Shown: piece after piece, positions 12,905-23,880 of the stretch
How the letters are laid out: every line of letters begins with the position of its first letter
How positions within the stretch are numbered: position 1 is the first letter of the stretch
NCBI GenBank assembly: GCA_026261815.1
Contig: JAMPIT010000894.1
Coordinates: 53,321,147 to 53,385,146 of the forward strand
Length of the DNA stretch: 64,000 bases
Direction: 5' to 3'
Source of the DNA: Monarcha castaneiventris obscurior
Taxonomy: Eukaryota > Chordata > Aves > Passeriformes > Monarchidae
Made by a program: the position numbers and the translations under genes
The notes under the pieces: generated by a model
What the model was told of the DNA's origin: nothing
The model's input: only the letters and a program-made list of their open reading frames with translations
Database searches by the model: none

Positions 12905-13003
12905 CGGGACCCTCCCCGTGTGGGGCTCCAGCGAGCGCGGAGGGCGCCGGGCTCCGGCCCTCTGGGCTTTATTCTCCGGCACCCTGAGCCCCGCGGCTGC
13001 GGG
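12905..13003 (-). other. terminal-exon-like module with AATAAA (right arm)
   Basis: Reverse-complement partner of the module at 12194-12290, reading leftwards. It follows the CAG ending the right arm's pyrimidine tract (as read on the minus strand), contains AATAAA, and matches the left copy at most positions, with differences largely at CpG sites. The two modules would be transcribed towards each other. Confidence 0.4.
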
Positions 13004-13469
13004 GAAAGAGAGGGGAGGACGGGGAGAGAGAAGGGATGGGGGGATGAGGACAGGCAGGGAGGTGGGAGCAGGGTGCAGAGGGAAGCGGGAGGGGAAGGGA
13101 AAGGCCGGATTGGTGGGGAGAAGGAGGGTGGACAGAGAGGGAATAGAAGGGGGTAGCGGGGTAGGAACAGGAGAGGAAGGAGTGGGGGGGGGAGGGAGGG
13201 TTTGGGGGATAGAGGGAAGAGGGGGAAAGGGGGAGAAAGAAGGGGAACGCGGGGAGAAAGAAGGAGACGCAGAGGGGCGAGTACAGGAGGGGAGGCCAAA
13301 GCCCCCGCGCCTCACCTGGGGAGCCCGGACAGGGAGCTGTTCCTACCCGCACCGCGCTCTGAGTGAGTAAACGGCCAAGTGCCGATTTCGGGGATTGAAT
13401 CCCCTCGGCCCCGCCCCGCGCACCTGAGCCGGGCCCGGCACCGTCCCTGGAGCCGCGCCCGCCCCCGGC

Positions 13470-14115
13470 CCCGCCTCACAGAGCCCCGGCCCCGCCTCAC
13501 GGAGCCCCGGCCCCGCCTCACGGAGCCCCGGCCCCGCCTCACGGAGCCCCGGCCCCGCCTCACGGAGCCCCGGCCCCGCCTCACGGAGCCCCGGCCCCGC
13601 CCCGGCCCCGCCTCACGGACCCCCCCCGCCCCGGCCCCGCCTCACGGAGCCCCGGCCCCGCCCCGGCCCCGCCTCACGGAGCCCCGGCCCGGCCTCACAG
13701 AGCCCCAGCCCCGCCCCGGCCCCGCCTCACGGAGCCCCGGCCCCGCCCCGGCCCCGCCTCACGGAGCCCCGGCCCCGCCTCACAGAGCCCCAGCCCCGCC
13801 CCGGCCCCGCCTCACGGAGCCCCGGCCCCGCCTCACGGAGCCCCCCCGGCCCCGCCTCACGGAGCCCCGGCCCCGCCTCACGGAGCCCCGGCCCCGCCTC
13901 ACGGAGCCCCGGCCCCGCCTCACGGAGCCCCGGCCCCGCCCCGGCCCCGCCTCACGGAGCCCCGGCCCCGCCTCACGGAGCCCCGGCCCCGCCCCGGCCC
14001 CGCCTCACGGAGCCCCGGCCCGGCCTCACAGAGCCCCAGCCCCGCCTCGGCCCCGCCTCACGGAGCCCCGGCCCCGCCTCACGGAGCCCCGGCCCCGCCT
14101 CACGGAGCCCCGGGC
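13470..14115. repeat. 21-bp GC-rich minisatellite, about 30 units
   Basis: Tandem copies of a unit like ggccccgcctcacggagcccc, interspersed with shorter ccccggccccgcc variants. Because 21 is three times seven, one plus-strand frame stays open and reads as a Pro-Arg-Pro-Arg-Leu-Thr-Glu repeat. I regard this as an artefact of the period. The minus strand is rich in short G-runs and could form G-quadruplexes. The array lies between blocks that pair with the left arm, which lacks the expansion. Confidence 0.9.
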
Positions 14116-14430
14116 CCAGCCGGCCCCGCCCTGCCCGGGATGGGGCCGGCAGCATCGCCCGCGGTCTCGCCCCTCTCGCCTGGGCCGGACCGGGGCTGCT
14201 CCCGGCACCGGGACCGGGGCCTCGGGTCCGGGTCCTGCCCGTGTCCGCTGGGGGTCCCGGAGGAGCGGACCGGGATTGGGGCTGGGATGCGGACCGGGAT
14301 TGAGGCTGGGATGCGGACCGGGATTGGGGCTGGGATGCGGACCGGGATCGCCGCGGGCGGGAGGAGCCGCTCCGGGACGGGCGCTGGGGCCGAGCCCGGC
14401 GCTGCCGCTCCTGCTCCGGCTGCGGCCCCG

Positions 14431-15559
14431 CCACGGCCCCGGAACCCTCCAAACCCCGCAGCGCCCGAGGACTCTTTCTGGAAGTTTTTATTTATCTAGC
14501 GTAGGCAGATAATTCTCATAGAGAAACCCCAAAAATAAAAGATACGGGCTCGGGGGGGGGGGGGTAGCGGTCAGGCAGTGTTCTGCTTTAAATTGGAATG
14601 TATCGGGAAAAGAAATCTGTGGAACAGCTCATTCTCTCTCCCGGACTGGCTTCTGTGTGATCGGCTGTGATTCCAGCTGCTCGCATGGGGTTTTCAGCCT
14701 GTGGGACTCTAATGAAATGCCAGGTGCTGAGCACAACCGAAAATAATGGGAAATCTCTCTGGATCAGGCAGTGTCCCAAAGGTCTGGCAGTGCCCAGCAT
14801 TCCTGGCTGGAATTTGGGGATCCCAGCACAGCCCCTCCACAGTGTCCCAGTGCACCCAGCCCTGCCCACCATCCCTGCCCAGGGTTTGGGGCTTCCAGCA
14901 CAGCCCCCTCAGCACATCCTGCTGCTTCCTCAAGTCCCCTTTACCCAGGATCCTTCTTTGGGGTGGGGGCACCCAAACCCAGCACAATTGGATTTAAGCA
15001 ATTTTGGGGGATCTCCCCTCTCCCCTCCTCACCGAATTCCCGCTGCCAAAACCCAGCCTGAGGCTCGGCTCCCCATCCCCTCAATCTCTCCAAGGAATTG
15101 CACTTGGGTTTCCCAATCCAGCAGGGCTGCAATGCTGTTCTCCTCATTGTGTATCCTAATTGCAGTAATTGCTTAAGAATAATTGAAAGAAATTAAAAGA
15201 ATGAAGAAAAAATAAAGAAGAGCTTCCAGCTCCAACCAAGGGGTGCTCAAGCCCCTTCTCAATGATTTGCTTTAATTAATCAATGAAAATGAACCAATTA
15301 AAACCACATTGATACGGTTTTACTCTTTTTAATTGAGTTCTAGAGAAATATTGCAGAATATAAAAGAACCTTTTTAACCCCCAAAACTCTTCTAGGAGAT
15401 CCACAGGGCAGGGCTGCACTGCACCCCCAAACCAAGGAGAATTGGGAGAAAAGACAATCAGACTCAGATTCCCAGGAAATTGGTGCAGCTTCTGCCAGCC
15501 AGAACAATCCTTGGTCTGAACACACACCTGTGAATCCCAGGAACCTGGGACATCATCAG

Positions 15560-15570
<11 letters not shown>
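14431..15570. other. non-coding stretch between palindrome and RAD51 3' end
   Basis: It contains a poly-G run at about 14551-14562 and AATAAA-like hexamers on both strands near 14490-14540. No recognisable exon is present. The flanking RAD51 remnant is transcribed towards this region. Confidence 0.5.
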
Positions 15571-16259
<689 letters not shown>

Positions 16260-16659
16260 TCAGGATGGACATCCTGCTCCCAGAAAATCATCCTAATCCA
16301 TAAGGGATTAAACAGAGCTGTATGAACTGCCCGAGACGTTCATTTCCCTGCGGACCGAGGGCTCAGGAGGGAAGCACAGGCCAGGGCTCTTTCCCTGACT
16401 CAGCCATCATGGCCAATGCCTGGAACAGCAGCTGGATCTGGCAGTTGCTGTTAAAGCCCTGGCAGAGGCCACCTTGTCCAGGGCATTGCTGCCAGAGGCC
16501 ATTCCTGCAAAAGCAGGGAAAATAAAGGGGTGAACCTGCAGTTAGCCAGGAGCTTTGCCAAAAGATTGGAATGAAAACTCACATACACAGCAGAGATAAA
16601 ACCAGAAAAAATGCACCCGTGGTGATGAAAAGAGAACAGAATAATTGGAACCATTTAAA

Positions 16660-16925
16660 ATGGATAAGAGGAAATGGCCTCATGTGATACCAGGGGAGGT
16701 TTAGGCTGGATATTGGGAAGTCTCCTAGTGGAAGGGCTGTCCAGCCCTAGCACAGCTGCCCAGGGCAGTGGTGGAGGCCCCATCCCTGGAGGGATTTAAA
16801 GCCATGGATGTGGCACTTGGGGACACAGGGCAGTGGCGGCCTCGGCAGCGCCGGGGAACGGTTGGGCACCGTGATCTCCGAGGGCTCCTCCAATCTGAAC
16901 GATTCCATGATTCCAAGGACACTCT
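16660..16925 (+). mobile_element. CR1 LINE 3' fragment
   Basis: Reads in the sense direction: ggaggtttaggctggatatt, ggtggaggccccatccctgg, a gatgtggcacttgg block and a tail ending in ttccatgattcc. Confidence 0.85.
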
Positions 16926-18217
16926 GTACACAGCCAGCACAGACACACCTGTGCCTGCTGCAAACATCATTTCACTTCCTCTCCTTCACCTGGCTGCCAA
17001 ATATTCTCTGGCGACAGGGAACACAGGAGCAGTCCTTGCTGCAGGAGAAGCCAGCAGGGTTAGATCAAATTCCCCTCAGAAAGAGCAAACAGGATCCAGC
17101 AGTTCTGTCCTCAGCTGCTTGGGAAGCTCCCAGTCCCTTCCAGTAGCAAAAGAGAGGGAAATCACCTCGTGCCAAGGGACAATGACACGAGAGCTGTGGG
17201 GAGAGAGCAGCAGGGACAGGAGAGGAATGGCAACACCAGAGGTTTCCAAAGGGAACACCTGCCAAATCAACCTCCAGGACCTGTGGGAAACCTTTTCCAA
17301 CTGAGTTGTGAGTCCATCTATTCCTGTCTTCCACTCACAGACCTTTCAGCCACAGCCAGGAGCCGCTCTGGATGGAAGGTCCTCTCCATGTCCATGGATG
17401 TGGCTTTTCCCTTGCCAAAATCCAATTCTTGCCGTAAATTAATCCCAAGCGTTTGCTCCTCCATTCTGCCACAGTTCACCTCAAATACCACTGGATTTGG
17501 AGCCTTTCAGTGGCCAGGGCAGCTGCAGGTGCCACAGGCAACATCTTGGTGGAGACTTTCCCTTGTCAGCAATTTGCCAAGGGACCCTCAGAACACCTAT
17601 CCTGTTGTTTTCATTCCTGGAACTAGTAGGATTCTCAACCCTGCAAGAGGCAGAAGCAACAATAATCCTGGCCCTTCCTCACTAGGACTTTCAAAATAAG
17701 CCAAGGGTTTGTGTGTCTGTTCAAATCAGCTTTGAAGGCACTGATTTAACAGATAGGGTATTCCACCCCTCCTGAAATTCATTGGGAATTAGAAATGGAC
17801 ACAAAATAAAAAGGAATTATTTCCTACTCTGCATGGAAATAGGTAACAGATCCACACTCCCAGAGCTTCCAAGGGTCCCACCTTGGAATCTCATGAACAC
17901 CCATGGACACGGACAGTGGCACCGGGATGTTTGGGTATCCTGGAGACAACTCCCTGCCACTATTAATAACCACCAAGCGAAGATAAAGATCAGCCAAGGG
18001 ATTATTCCCATAAGCACTGCCTGCTGTTTAACCACAAGCAGCTCTGCAAGGAAAGGAATCCCAGGTGTTTTCCACCACAGGAGGCAAAAATATTGACTGG
18101 CTTCATCAGTCCATCCATAGGTCTTGTTTCCCAACACCAGCCCACTAAAGTGACATTAAGGATGAGGTGCCAAAGATGCAGCATTGTGCTTTGGCTCTCC
18201 ATATGTGTAGAGACATT

Positions 18218-18700
18218 GGAATCATGGAATTACAGAATGAATTGGGTGGGAAGGCACCTTAAAATCCAGTTCCAGCCCCCTGCCCCGGTCAGGGACACCT
18301 TCCACTATTCCAGGTTGCTCCAAGCTCTGTCCAACCTGGCCTTGGACACTGCCAGGGATCCAGGGGCAGCCACAGCTTCTCTGGGCAACCTGTGCCAGGG
18401 CCTCAGCACCCTCACAGACAAAAATTTCTTCCCAATATCCCACCTAAACCCACCCTCTGGCAGTGGGAAGCCATTCCTCATTGTCCTGTCACTCCAGGCT
18501 CTTCCCCAAAGTCCCACTCCAGCTCTCTTGGGGCACCTTTATGCACTGGAAAGGGCTCTAAGGGCTCTCCAGAGCCTTCTCTTCTCTGGGCTGAACATTC
18601 CCAGCTCTCTCGGCCCATCTGTGTAATGCTCCAGCTCTTGGAGCACTTCCTGGCCTCCTCTGGACTCCCTTGAAGATCCCTCCATCCATTCCAAAGCCAC
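18218..18700 (-). mobile_element. CR1 LINE 3' fragment
   Basis: Reverse-complement CR1 starting at ggaatcatggaattacag, passing through cagggacaccttccactatt, ccttggacactgccagggat and ttcttcccaatatcc, and extending further into the element than most copies in this window. Confidence 0.85.
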
Positions 18701-21700
18701 CACAGCTTGCACAGACAGCAGCTGCCTACAGGAGCAATCTGTCCTAAGGGAAGGCACACACAAACCTTGCCCTGTTGGAAACACAGGGCCAGGGAAGAGC
18801 AGCCCGACATCCCAGCACTGCTGGAAAACATTTCAGCTGAGGAAGGAGCTTTGTTTCACTGGAGACAGCAGCTCCCCCTTGGCTTTAGACACAACCAAAG
18901 GCAAACCCACTGATTAGAGGCTGAATAAATCAATATACTCCAGTCCTGCCCACCTCTCCCCCATGGAACCAACAGGGCACCGGGTTCAGATAACTCTTCT
19001 TAATGAGACAGAATTCTAGAAAATGGGGGAAAAACCCCTCCTCTTTCTTCAGAAGTCTTGGAAAGTCCACTTCCAAACCCAGAATCAGCCAAGCCACCCC
19101 ATTGCCTCAGGTTTTTTTCCACGGCAAAGATGGCTCTTACAGCTTTTAAACACCCCAACGCTCATTTTCCATCACCAGTTACTCCATGGTACAAAACCTT
19201 CATCAAGGCACTTTTAGTTCAGAGGCTCCATCTGCTTCTTTGTTTACATGAGCTCACACCTTGGAAATTGTTACATCTCTGAGTGCCATCAAACCCTTCC
19301 CAAATTCCACATGAGTCCTCTGCTGTGATTTGTCACAAAGTTTTTAGCTTCTAATTTTTCAAAACTGGGAGCCCAGACCAGCAAAGCCCTTGGCCATCCA
19401 CTTTTCTGTCGCCAGCACTAGTCTGGCAAAAAGCCTTCAAGCCAGGCTGTTTTTCCATGGCTTTCTGTTCTAGTCTTTATCAAGATTTTTAGTCTTTATC
19501 AAGTCCTACAAAAGAGTTCAAATCCACAGCAAAATACCTTATCTCTAATCATATCAGCAAAATAACTTGTTTTTCTCATTCACCCCCTCACAGGTCCTGG
19601 TGGGACCATCAAGTGGTACAGATGCAGTGTGGAGAAGGGAAAGAATCAGGATCATTTCTCTTCTCCAATGCCAGTTTTCTCGGTGAGGTTGGGAAAAACA
19701 AGGAGAATATAGTTTACACAAGAAGACTGGAGTCTGTTTTCAGTGACCAGCAGACAACACAGGTAGGGAAACACTTCCACCTCTCTCAGCACAGGCAAAC
19801 CATAAATACAGGATGGAATCTTGGAATAGAAATTATCAGGTGCCTTTTACCACGATGGCATTTCCCCAGACAGGGGCCAGTGCAAGCACAGCTCACAGGA
19901 GAGGAAGATCTCCCTTCTCCTGGGACAGGTGTTGTACCTGTTTACCTGCCTTGCACACCCTCAACAGCAAATTTTCCTTACGGGAAACACGTCAGAAAAA
20001 AAAATTCCAAGTGAATTGTTAATTTGCCAGGATGACAGCCCTGGGACAGACATTTTTCCTGCTGTGCTCATGCTCTTTTCAGAGCAGCCTGAACAAGTTT
20101 TCCAGCCAGGAGAACCCATCTTAGCACACACAGCCACCCCCCCAGTACTACAGCTATTTACACCTCGGCTTTTGGCTGCAGAGAAGTGTCCTGAAAGCCC
20201 CAGGCTGGAGCACAACCTTCAGCACAGGTCCCTTGTGCACGGTTCAGGTGCGCACAAAGCGCACCCCATCCTCAAACTCCTCCCTCCTATCTCACCTTCT
20301 GGAATGCCACAAAAGAAGGAATTCCGACCTAACTGGGCTTTCCACCCCCTCCCTGCCTTCAGGGCACTGCCGGGCAAGGGCAGCCTCCCTTCCTGGCCTG
20401 CAGGATTCAGTTTGACTGCTCCAAGCTCTCCTGCAGTGCAATTACAACTCAAATGTTCCATAGGGGTGTGACCAGACCAAGAGCTGTTCCAAAGCACGTG
20501 AGCTAAAGACAGCCCTGCAACCACTGCTGTGCTATCCGACACTAAATTAGTGGCTTCAGCCTTCTTCTGACTCCCAAACACAGCTAATTTGGGCAGGAAA
20601 ATGAATTTAAACTAAGCATAATGGGTTCATTTTTCAACGCCAGGTTTTACAAGTTCACAGAGAACAGCGTTTCCCCAGCCCATGGATTTCAAGCCACTGG
20701 CCAAACCCAGCAGGTCAGAAAGGGAAAAAAGAGTTGCTGGCAGTGGTGGTTACCCTGAGTTACACACAACTTGACATAAACTGGAGGAGAACCCGAGCCC
20801 CTGCTCATACCCACTGTGAATATGGCATCAGGTATCTGTGCAGGTTACACTTCATAAGCAAACAGATCCATGGAAAGTGCATTAATTGTTCCTACCTGTC
20901 CTTTCACAAGGCAAGATGGTTTTTCCATACAGCAAGCCTTTTTTGAATTAAAAAGATAACACTTCACTCAGCTGGAGAAGAAAAAGATGAGATCTGCTAA
21001 ATTTCCCTAAGCCAGGCAACACAAAACAAAACAAAACAAACAAAAAAAACTTTTCAGTTTGGGTCAAAAAGAACCTTTCATTCCACTTTTTCACCATTTT
21101 CAACAATCTACCATATTCATTTTGTCTCTCTTCAAACAAAAAGCCAATTCAACTTTGAAAACCGTATATTCTGGTATCCCAAGCTAGCACATAAATGCAT
21201 TTCTCTTCCCCTGTGCCCAGATACATCTTAGAATAGAACCATCCAAACTCACTTTTCCTGGGAACCTGCAGAATTCTGTGTCAGCGGCTCAGCGTTGCCT
21301 GATGAAAACCCCACAGATTTCCAGTGGGTTCTGCCTGCTGGGATTTTCAATTCCCCTTCCCCCAGTTCCTCCCTGCTCTGGGGTCTGGGACAGCTGTTTC
21401 CACTGGGCAGGACAGGGAGGGTTCACACTTCATCTTTCCCGGGAGCTGCAATCGGGGCCTTTGGGTCCTGCTGTGCCAGCCCTGCCAGGCCCTGCACAGC
21501 AGCATTTCCTTCCACCCTTCAGGAGCTGCCTCACAGCCCCCTGGAAAGGCCCCGTACCAAACCCCAACAGCTTTGCTTTACTTGCTTGTTCCCAGCCCCA
21601 AGGGATTTCACTGAAACAAGGGCTGAAAATCTTCCTCAGACAGAGGAAGAACATTTCAGTGTCTAAGCAGCCCCTCAGATCCATCCCTTTCTCTCCCTCC

Positions 21701-22015
21701 CGTCTGCTCATCTCCTGCCACACACACAGCACCTGCCTGGCCGGTTCCTTCATGTGGTCCCACAGAATTCCCAGCCAAACAGGAGATCCACATCACTCCC
21801 CCACCTTGCACATGCTGTGGGGCTCACTGAGCAGGAGAGAGACATGGGGCCCTGCTCACCTCACCCCATCCAGTCCTGGAAGCAGGAGCCCTTTGGGGAT
21901 GACAGAAAGCCCCGCAATACAAGAACACAAATCTGTTCATAACACTGAGTTATTCTCCACGGTCCTCAGCAGTTTCATGGGGAAAGTGATACTGGATGAA
22001 GTGTCACTGGAGCTT

Positions 22016-22070
22016 TCACAGAATCACAGGATGGCCTGGGCTGGAAGGGACCTTCAAGCTCATCTCATCA
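22016..22070 (-). mobile_element. short CR1 3' end
   Basis: About 55 bases of the CR1 3' terminus in antisense: acagaatcacaggatggcct followed by ggctggaagggaccttcaag. Confidence 0.7.
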
Positions 22071-23192
22071 TGAGTGTGTTGCTCACTCCCAGTTTGCGCT
22101 TCCTGCCGCTTCTGTTCCGCTGCGGAGCAGAACCTGGAGCTCTGCAATCAGCAAATTAGTGACTGGAAGTAGCAGGGAGGACTGAGATGATCTCAATCCC
22201 AAATCTCCAATTGTACATTCTCATAGAACTGTCCTTCCATATCAGGCAACAGCCAAGGGGTGATGGGAGGAAAAGAAATGGCAACACAGGGGCACAGGAA
22301 AATGGGAATGTGGTCCTCAGAAACACAGAGTCCATCGCCCCAACCTCTGCTGCCTCACAGGGGCTGGGATTTTCCCCTCTTGCTGTGAAGTCTGCAGGGC
22401 AGTTCCCTTATTGCACCAGCCCAAAGGGAACTAAATAACTCAAACACAGGAAGATGACAAACTGAAGCAAAACCCCAGCACCAGCCCTCAGGGAACGGGA
22501 CCCTGTCCTTTGTCGCCACTTGACAGCACTGCTGGGAGCAAAGACTCTGCCAGAGCAGATCCACACCCCTGAGCACACCTGGAGCAGGAGCTGGTGGGTG
22601 TTGAAGGGTTTTATGTCCTTTGAATGGGGCGGGAGGAGCAGGGTCAGTTAGAAACACGAGAAACAAGATTGGTCCCACTGTAACTTTGTTCACAAAACAG
22701 GTTAAAGTGAGGTTCTCTCACCAGTCGTGCTGCAGGAAACCATAAAGCAGCTTTTCAGATCCCTCAGCTGGCATTCTGTGATCCCTCCTCTCCTTCATCC
22801 TGCAGAAGAACTGCAGAAATCCAAGTTTCTCCCAAAGAGAAAGCGAGGTTTCAAAAGCTGAAGGGAAGAGTCTTGGCTTGGGGGCAAAGGGGAGATCCCC
22901 CACTCTGCTCCAGGGCCCTCCAGCCTCCAAAACCACAGCGATCTCCCTGCGCACACTTTTTCCTGATGGAATTCTGAAGGCCCAAATGTCATCACTCACC
23001 CCATTGCTCCCACAGAGCTCTTAAGATCGTTCCTTAAAACTAAAATAAAAAGTAAGCACTTTCCTGGGGTGTATTTACAGAGTTAACAAAAATGCTGAGC
23101 CACATCCCCCTTTTCCTTAAAATTTCTCCACAAACATATTTAATGGGATTTTTGACTGAAGACTTGATTTCATTCCCTGCTCATTTCTACAG

Positions 23193-23610
23193 AACTTATT
23201 CACCAAATGGATGAGCTGCTAAAGATCACAAACAATAAAATTCAGCCTCCCCACAGGAATTTCAAAATGGAAAAGCCTCAGCAAGTTTTTGTGCCCCTCA
23301 CCTTTGAATCCAGCACTGAAGAAGTCAAAGCCTGGCTGGAGGCCAAGTCATTCAGCAAAGAGCAAGATTTGCTCTACTGCCACCTGAAATGCTTGTCCTT
23401 CCCTGGAGAAGGAGCAGGGCACAGTCCTTGGCACAGTCCCAGGGCCCTGTGATATGGTCCCACTGCAGCTCCCAGCCTCCCATCTCCAACTCCTCACCTC
23501 TGGCAGGAGGCCACCTGCAGCACAACCATCATCTTCCCACTTTGTGTCTCCCCAGGACCATGGAACGTCTGGGCATCCTCACCAGGCTCAGCTCTTCTCC
23601 CTCAATAGAG
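23193..23610 (+). pseudogene. EPS8L2: EPS8L2-like two-exon remnant, decayed
   Basis: EPS8-family proteins regulate actin capping and bundling. Exon A (23193-23358) follows a good acceptor (cattctacag-like) and encodes Met-Asp-Glu-Leu-Leu-Lys-Ile, then a Val-Pro-Leu-Thr-Phe-Glu-Ser segment and Ala-Trp-Leu-Glu-Ala-Lys-Ser-Phe-Ser. This is characteristic of the C-terminal SAM-like effector region and closest to EPS8L2. Exon B starts at 23556 after tgtgtctccccag and encodes Leu-Gly-Ile-Leu-Thr. It then needs a one-base shift to continue as Ala-Gln-Leu-Phe-Ser-Leu-Asn, after which similarity stops. The expected donor of exon A reads AG instead of GT. Position and strand match EPS8L2 directly upstream of TALDO1 in mammals. 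Upstream exons and the final exon were not found. An unusual functional variant cannot be fully excluded. Confidence 0.75.
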
Positions 23611-23664
23611 CAGGCATGGCACACAGCACAGGAGAGGCCAGCCTCAGGGCTTGTAGCCTGGAGC

Positions 23665-23880
23665 ATGGGAATAAGGCTTTAGAACCCTGCAATGGTTTGG
23701 GTTTAAGGAAAGGACATTAAAGCTCATCCCGTTCCACCCCCCTGCCATGGGCAGGGATGCCTTTCACATCCTTGTGAGTTGTTCCAAATCCTGTCCAACC
23801 TGGCCTTGGACACTCCCAGGGATGGGGACTCACAACCTCTCTGGGCAGCCTAAGGCAGCCCCATTTCGCTTTCCCCTTTC
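23665..23880 (-). mobile_element. CR1 LINE 3' fragment
   Basis: Antisense CR1 blocks: aatggtttgggttt, ccccctgccatgggcaggga and caacctggccttggacactc. It lies immediately downstream of the EPS8L2-like remnant and may have helped delete its last exon (inference). Confidence 0.75.

Larger units (their letters stand above)
11215..14430. repeat. large imperfect inverted duplication, centre near 12.6 kb
   Basis: Several blocks of the left arm reappear as reverse complements in the right arm, in reversed order. The matches are 11221-11325 with about 14315-14430, 11385-11500 with about 14190-14265, gggcccggctcaggtgcgcg near 11620-11640 with its complement near 13420-13440, and 11730-11757 with 13330-13365. 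They continue with 12190-12275 against 12920-13005, and 12479-12512 against 12680-12717. Inner pairs centre on about 12597. Outer pairs centre higher because the right arm has gained a minisatellite. Identity by eye is about 85% in the best blocks and lower elsewhere. Confidence 0.85.

Noticed and set aside
12422..13315. 297-codon minus-strand frame and several overlapping frames in the palindrome
   Set aside because: Extreme GC content suppresses stops in all frames on both strands. The amino-acid composition is only Pro/Gly/Ser/Arg, with no conserved frame between the two arms.
13379..14512. 377-codon plus-strand open frame of Pro-Arg-rich repeats
   Set aside because: It is produced by the 21-bp minisatellite, whose period is a multiple of three and free of stops. 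It has no splice context and no non-repeat domain.
21278..22159. 293-codon plus-strand open frame
   Set aside because: It runs through a CR1 fragment at 22016-22070, has no recognisable domain and lacks exon-like boundaries.
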